DNA of 9,869 nt from Rikenellaceae bacterium (GTDB lineage: Bacteria; Bacteroidota; Bacteroidia; Bacteroidales; UBA932). The notes under the pieces are model-generated. The model saw only the letters and a list, made by a program, of their open reading frames with translations, did not search any database and was not told the origin of the DNA. Both the position numbers and the translations under genes were made by a program. Shown here piece after piece: positions 7,085 to 9,869 of this stretch. The stretch covers positions 1 through 9,869 of the forward strand of contig DOVA01000050.1 in the NCBI GenBank assembly GCA_003520315.1, in the 5' to 3' direction. Every line of letters starts with the position of its first letter. Within the stretch, counting starts at the first letter, position 1.

Positions 7085-7112
7085 GGATGTTTTATTTTTC
7101 GTATTATCTTTG
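7082..7112 (+). promoter_or_regulatory. Promoter of the first OmpA-like gene
   Basis: TTTG at 7082-7085, a 19-base spacer and TATCTTTG at 7105-7112 match the Bacteroidetes promoter consensus at every defined position. Predicted initiation is near 7119, giving a leader of about 48 bases with no Shine-Dalgarno sequence, as is common for abundant proteins in this phylum. Confidence 0.8.
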
Positions 7113-7167
7113 TATAAGATAAGTTGTGGGTATTTGATTTTTTAATTTTAAACTAAACTGAATTATT

Positions 7168-8337
7168 ATGAAGAGGATTCTAACTTTAGTCATGATGTTT
7201 GCTGTTGTGTCAGCATATGCCCAACAGCAAGAAACAAAGGCCGACGTAAAGTATAACCAATACCTTACAAATGGTTTCTGGGATAACTGGTTTGTTGGAA
7301 TAGGGGGAGGAGCACAGATCTACTTTGGAGAACATGATGGAAAGATAGATTTTGGCGACCGATTAGCTCCCGCATTTGATATATCACTTGGTAAATGGAT
7401 AACACCACTTTTTGGCGTTCGTGGACAATTTGCTGGCATAGGCGTAAAAGGTGGCATGATTCAGAATCAAGGTAATTTCATTGATAAACAATACGGCGGA
7501 TGTGCTAATTGCTATACCGAAAAATTCAACATGTTTAACATCCATGGTGATTTTCTCTGGAACGTGTCTAATACAATTGGTGGATACAGAACAGACCGAA
7601 CATGGTCATTCATCCCTTATGCAGGATTTGGCTGGGCTAGATCCTGGAAAGAAGATGTCAATCCAAAATTTAATGAAGTTGGTGCTACTATAGGTCTAAT
7701 AAACAAAGTTCGTATTTCTGATGCTGTGGACTTTAACATTGAGATTAAAACACTATTGGTTAATGACAGATTTGACGGATATGAGGTTGGACAGGGAATA
7801 GAAGAACTTGCAACTGCGACTGTTGGTGTCACTTACAATTTTATGAAACGTGATTTTGCTAAATATGTAAAACCTGTTCCATGCGACTATACTCCTTATA
7901 CAAGCAAAATTGCTGATCTTGAGAAAAAAATTGTAGAAACTGACAACAATGCAAAACAATTGGAGAACGAATTGAATGCAGAAAAGGCAAAAGGGCCTAA
8001 AATTATTACCAATACAGAATATCTTGCAGGTAAGATGGCTGTTTGGTTTGCTATTAACAGTAGTAAATTGAGTGATAAAGATCTTATTAATCTTGGTGAA
8101 TATGCAGAAGTAATTAAGAAATCTGGCCTGACTTACAAGATCTCCGGTTATGCTGACAAACAGACTGGTAATAAGAAAATTAACAAGAAACTTAGCGAAG
8201 ATAGGGTAAATAGGGTTTATGATGCTCTTGTAAATAAGTTTGGTGTTAATCCTTCACAGCTTCAAAAAATTGCATTTGGCGATGAACAACAGCCGTTTGA
8301 CAAAGCTCCATTAAATCGTGTCGTAATCATTGAGTAA
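7168..8337 (+). CDS. OmpA-like outer-membrane protein, paralog 1 (Pgm6/Pgm7-like)
   Basis: A 389-residue precursor. A signal peptide (MKRILTLVMMFAVVSAYA, cut before QQQ) is followed by a glycine- and aromatic-rich segment of alternating strands to about residue 230, consistent with an eight-strand outer-membrane barrel. After it come the linker VPCDYTPYT (about 236-244), a short coiled coil (IADLEKKIVETDNNAKQLEN, continuing to about 273), and a C-terminal OmpA domain (about 283-389). The peptidoglycan-binding residues match OmpA: Asp330 in GYADKQTG and Arg346 in KLSEDRV. The protein ends VVIIE, not in phenylalanine. It closely resembles the P. gingivalis proteins Pgm6/Pgm7, which are likewise encoded by tandem genes and tie the outer membrane to the wall. 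It carries a private CANCY cysteine pair (about 112-116) in a predicted loop that paralog 2 lacks. It has its own promoter and terminator. Confidence 0.88.
   Translation: MKRILTLVMMFAVVSAYAQQQETKADVKYNQYLTNGFWDNWFVGIGGGAQIYFGEHDGKIDFGDRLAPAFDISLGKWITPLFGVRGQFAGIGVKGGMIQNQGNFIDKQYGGCANCYTEKFNMFNIHGDFLWNVSNTIGGYRTDRTWSFIPYAGFGWARSWKEDVNPKFNEVGATIGLINKVRISDAVDFNIEIKTLLVNDRFDGYEVGQGIEELATATVGVTYNFMKRDFAKYVKPVPCDYTPYTSKIADLEKKIVETDNNAKQLENELNAEKAKGPKIITNTEYLAGKMAVWFAINSSKLSDKDLINLGEYAEVIKKSGLTYKISGYADKQTGNKKINKKLSEDRVNRVYDALVNKFGVNPSQLQKIAFGDEQQPFDKAPLNRVVIIE
8221..8258 (+). repeat. 38-bp near-identical repeat shared with the second OmpA-like gene
   Basis: This stretch, coding for DALVNKFGVNPSQ, matches 9476-9513 at 37 of 38 bases, in direct orientation and in the same reading frame. 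Other segments where the two proteins are identical, such as VPCDYTPYT, differ at several third positions, so DNA identity is locally high. Confidence 0.8.
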
Positions 8338-8357
8338 TTTAGAACGTTATAAATTAG

Positions 8358-8384
8358 ACCCGTCTGTTAAGATGGGTTTTTTTT
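8358..8384 (+). terminator. Intrinsic terminator after the first OmpA-like gene
   Basis: ACCCGTC (8358-8364) pairs with GATGGGT (8371-8377), including one G-T pair, around a 6-base loop. The stem runs into eight consecutive T (8377-8384). It is the clearest terminator in the window and lies 20 bases after the stop codon. Confidence 0.85.
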
Positions 8385-8412
8385 GTAAAAATATTTTTGT
8401 AAAAATATTTTC
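8385..8412 (+). repeat. 14-bp tandem duplication containing an AT palindrome
   Basis: Two consecutive copies of GTAAAAATATTTTT (8385-8398 and 8399-8412, 13 of 14 bases equal) lie between the terminator and the promoter of the second OmpA-like gene. Each copy contains the AAAAATATTTT palindromic core. It could be replication slippage or an A-tract upstream element. Confidence 0.65.
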
Positions 8413-8439
8413 TGTTTGAAATATTTTTTATTATCTTTC
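8409..8439 (+). promoter_or_regulatory. Probable promoter of the second OmpA-like gene
   Basis: TATCTTTC at 8432-8439 differs from the -7 consensus TAnnTTTG only at the last base, and TTTC at 8409-8412 stands 19 bases upstream at the -33 position. It is weaker than the promoter of the first paralog. Predicted initiation is near 8446, leaving a leader of only about 16 bases. A TTTG at 8415-8418 is too close to serve as the -33 box. Confidence 0.45.
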
Positions 8440-8461
8440 ACGAAATTAACTCGATAATACT

Positions 8462-9592
8462 ATGAAGAAAAGTTTTTTAACCTTAATTCTTTTGATGTTC
8501 TTTGGGATGATTTCAGCCCAGGAGCAGGCCAAAAGAGGGCCGTTTTTGACAAACGGTTTGTGGGATAACTGGTTCATATCTGCAGGAGTTGGTGGTAACG
8601 TCTATTTTGGAGAGAATGACGGTGAGCTTTCATTTGGTGATCGAATATCTACTGCTTTGGATTTCTCTGTTGGCAAATGGATTACCCCATGTTCCGGATT
8701 CCGTTTCCAATATGCAGGTATTGATGCCAAAGGATACGGACCTAATGCTTTGTATGCTGATAATAATGGAGATGAATCTTTTAATGTTCTAAATCTTCAT
8801 GCTGATTACATGCTTAATCTTTCCAATTTTGTTGGTGGCTATAAACATACAAGATTCTGGCAGTTTGTTCCTTTTGTTGGAGTTGGTTGGGCAAAATCCT
8901 GGAAGGAGGATATTAATCCCGAGTATAACGAAGTTGGAATTTCCGGAGGATTGATTAATAAGATTAGACTCTCTGATGCTCTTGATGCAAATCTTGAACT
9001 TAGAGGCTTGTTGGTTCACCAGAGATTCGACGGAACAGTTGGCGGTTATAAAGGTGAGGGTATGGCGTCAGCAACTATTGGCCTTACTTATAAATTTAAC
9101 AGACGTGATTTTACAAAATATGTAGAACCTGTTCCTTGTGATTATACTCCTTATACCAACAAGATTTCTGATCTTGAAAAAAAGATAGCTGATGCTGATG
9201 CAGAAGCGAGGAAACTTGCGGAAGAACTGAATGCAGAAAAAAACAAAGCTCCTGAAATTGTCACTGTCAAAGAATATCTTATGGGTAAGATGTCTGTCTG
9301 GTTTGTAATTAACAGTGCGAAAATTTCCACTGCTGACATGATTAATATTGGTAATTATGCCGAAATCATGAAACAATCTGGCAAAACTTACAAGATTACA
9401 GGTTACGCAGACAAGGAGACAGGTAATCCCAAGATTAACCAGAGGCTTAGCGAACAGCGTGCAAAAAACGTATTTGATGCTCTTGTAAACAAGTTTGGTG
9501 TTAATCCTTCACAACTAGAGGTAATAGCTAAGGGTGATAGAGAAGAGCCTTATGACAGACCTGTTTTGAACAGGGTTGTCATTATTGAGTGA
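8462..9592 (+). CDS. OmpA-like outer-membrane protein, paralog 2 (Pgm6/Pgm7-like)
   Basis: A 376-residue precursor with the same plan as the preceding paralog. The signal peptide is MKKSFLTLILLMFFGMISA, cut before QEQ. A predicted eight-strand barrel extends to about residue 217 and contains the shared LTNGLWDNWF and NEVG..GGLINK..LSDA blocks. The linker VPCDYTPYT (about 223-231), a coiled coil (ISDLEKKIADADAEARKLAE, about 234-260) and an OmpA domain (about 270-376) follow. The peptidoglycan-binding residues are Asp317 (GYADKETG) and Arg333 (RLSEQRAKNV); this copy fits the canonical NxxLSxxRAxxV motif more closely than paralog 1, where the Ala after Arg is Val. A tandem pair with separate promoters suggests the two are both abundant and may form mixed oligomers, as reported for Pgm6/Pgm7. 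It ends VVIIE with a TGA stop. No clear terminator hairpin follows. Confidence 0.88.
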   Translation: MKKSFLTLILLMFFGMISAQEQAKRGPFLTNGLWDNWFISAGVGGNVYFGENDGELSFGDRISTALDFSVGKWITPCSGFRFQYAGIDAKGYGPNALYADNNGDESFNVLNLHADYMLNLSNFVGGYKHTRFWQFVPFVGVGWAKSWKEDINPEYNEVGISGGLINKIRLSDALDANLELRGLLVHQRFDGTVGGYKGEGMASATIGLTYKFNRRDFTKYVEPVPCDYTPYTNKISDLEKKIADADAEARKLAEELNAEKNKAPEIVTVKEYLMGKMSVWFVINSAKISTADMINIGNYAEIMKQSGKTYKITGYADKETGNPKINQRLSEQRAKNVFDALVNKFGVNPSQLEVIAKGDREEPYDRPVLNRVVIIE

Positions 9593-9654
9593 TTTAATAA
9601 CAATTATTTTATCATTCTGTTTCGTTTATTCGTCTTTTTAGTTTGTTTAACATT

Positions 9655-9696
9655 ATAACTATAAAAAATAGTTGAATAACTAGATTTTATAGTTAT
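9655..9696 (+). promoter_or_regulatory. Tandem 21-bp dyad repeats, probable repressor operator
   Basis: Two adjoining 21-base units (9655-9675 and 9676-9696) each begin ATAACTA and each contain TAGTT 14 bases after the unit start. The second is a perfect dyad, ATAACTA-N7-TAGTTAT; the first has AACTAT-N5-ATAGTT. The units agree at 14 of 21 positions, and the differences fall in the central AT spacer and the last two bases. A 21-base period puts both sites on the same DNA face. The block covers the interval from the -33 to the -7 box of the following gene, which encodes a BlaI/MecI-type repressor, so self-regulation is the natural reading. Confidence 0.65.
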
Positions 9697-9701
9697 ATTT
9701 G
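9671..9701 (+). promoter_or_regulatory. Promoter of the BlaI/MecI-type regulator gene
   Basis: TATATTTG at 9694-9701 is a full -7 match. GTTG at 9671-9674 lies 19 bases upstream as a three-of-four -33 box. Predicted initiation is near 9708, about 20 bases before the ATG at 9728. Both boxes overlap the right arms of the dyad repeats. Confidence 0.65.
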
Positions 9702-9727
9702 TATTCAGATTTTAGTAAGATTGAATA

Positions 9728-9869
9728 ATGCAAAAACTTACAGCCAAAGAAGAGGAGATCATGTCTCACTTCTGGGAAAAAGGGGCTCTTTTTGTAAGAG
9801 AACTCATAGATTTTTATACTGATAAGAAACCTCATTTCAATACTTTATCTACAATCGTAAGAGGATTGG
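9728..9869 (+). CDS. BlaI/MecI/CopY-family transcriptional repressor, N-terminal fragment (runs off right edge)
   Basis: Forty-seven codons are present, starting MQKLTAKEEEIMSHFWEKGA and reaching NTLSTIVRGL. This is the N-terminal winged-helix half of the penicillinase-repressor family: 'LTxxExxIM..xW' leads into helix 1, 'FVRELIDFY' is helix 2, and 'NTLSTIVRGL' is the recognition helix region. Members are dimeric repressors, usually inactivated when a partner membrane metallopeptidase of the BlaR1/MecR1 (M56) type triggers their cleavage. In Bacteroidetes that partner is often encoded next, but here it would lie outside the window, as does the cleavage and dimerisation half. No Shine-Dalgarno sequence precedes the ATG. 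The tandem dyads at 9655-9696 are the likely operator. Confidence 0.85.
   Translation, partial: MQKLTAKEEEIMSHFWEKGALFVRELIDFYTDKKPHFNTLSTIVRGL

Noticed and set aside
9593..9654. Terminator after the second OmpA-like gene
   Set aside because: The stretch is T-rich but I could not find a convincing stem, so none is annotated.
1..9869. Mobile element, prophage, CRISPR or defence island
   Set aside because: No transposase, integrase, terminal repeats, tRNA attachment site, spaced repeats or defence-type genes are visible; gene content is core housekeeping and envelope.

Overview
The window reads as a stretch of chromosome from a member of the Bacteroidetes, most likely order Bacteroidales. Four things point there: promoter boxes of the form TTTG-N19-TAnnTTTG; almost no Shine-Dalgarno sequences; a DUF4831 protein; and tandem OmpA-like proteins resembling Porphyromonas gingivalis Pgm6/Pgm7. 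The DNA is AT-rich and mostly tightly packed. No rRNA, tRNA, CRISPR array, insertion sequence or phage gene is visible.

Positions 1-2334 (minus strand): a POT-family peptide transporter, a hairpin, then a small FMN nitroreductase. Two bases after the nitroreductase comes the first 17 codons of a DAHP-synthase-like gene that runs off the left edge. Positions 2335-2426 are a divergent promoter region.

Positions 2427-5892 (plus strand): a lipid A-type acyltransferase, a DUF4831 envelope protein gene broken by one in-frame TAA, and a PepD-type dipeptidase. The peptide importer and the dipeptidase would together let the cell take up and use small peptides, although they are transcribed separately.

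Positions 5893-7084: the bS6-bS18-bL9 ribosomal protein operon, with a near-consensus promoter directly after the pepD stop codon and an intrinsic terminator that overlaps the rplI stop codon. rplI carries the only strong Shine-Dalgarno sequence in the window.

Positions 7082-9592: two paralogous outer-membrane OmpA-like proteins (barrel, coiled coil, peptidoglycan-binding domain). They are separated by a terminator and each has its own promoter. Positions 9593-9869: a promoter overlain by two 21-bp direct repeats, each a dyad, and then the start of a BlaI/MecI-type repressor that runs off the right edge.

Most of the window is ordinary core genome. The points most worth a second look are the in-frame stop in DUF4831, the tandem operator in front of the BlaI-like gene, and the isolated strong Shine-Dalgarno sequence of rplI. 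I see no clear undescribed multi-gene system.
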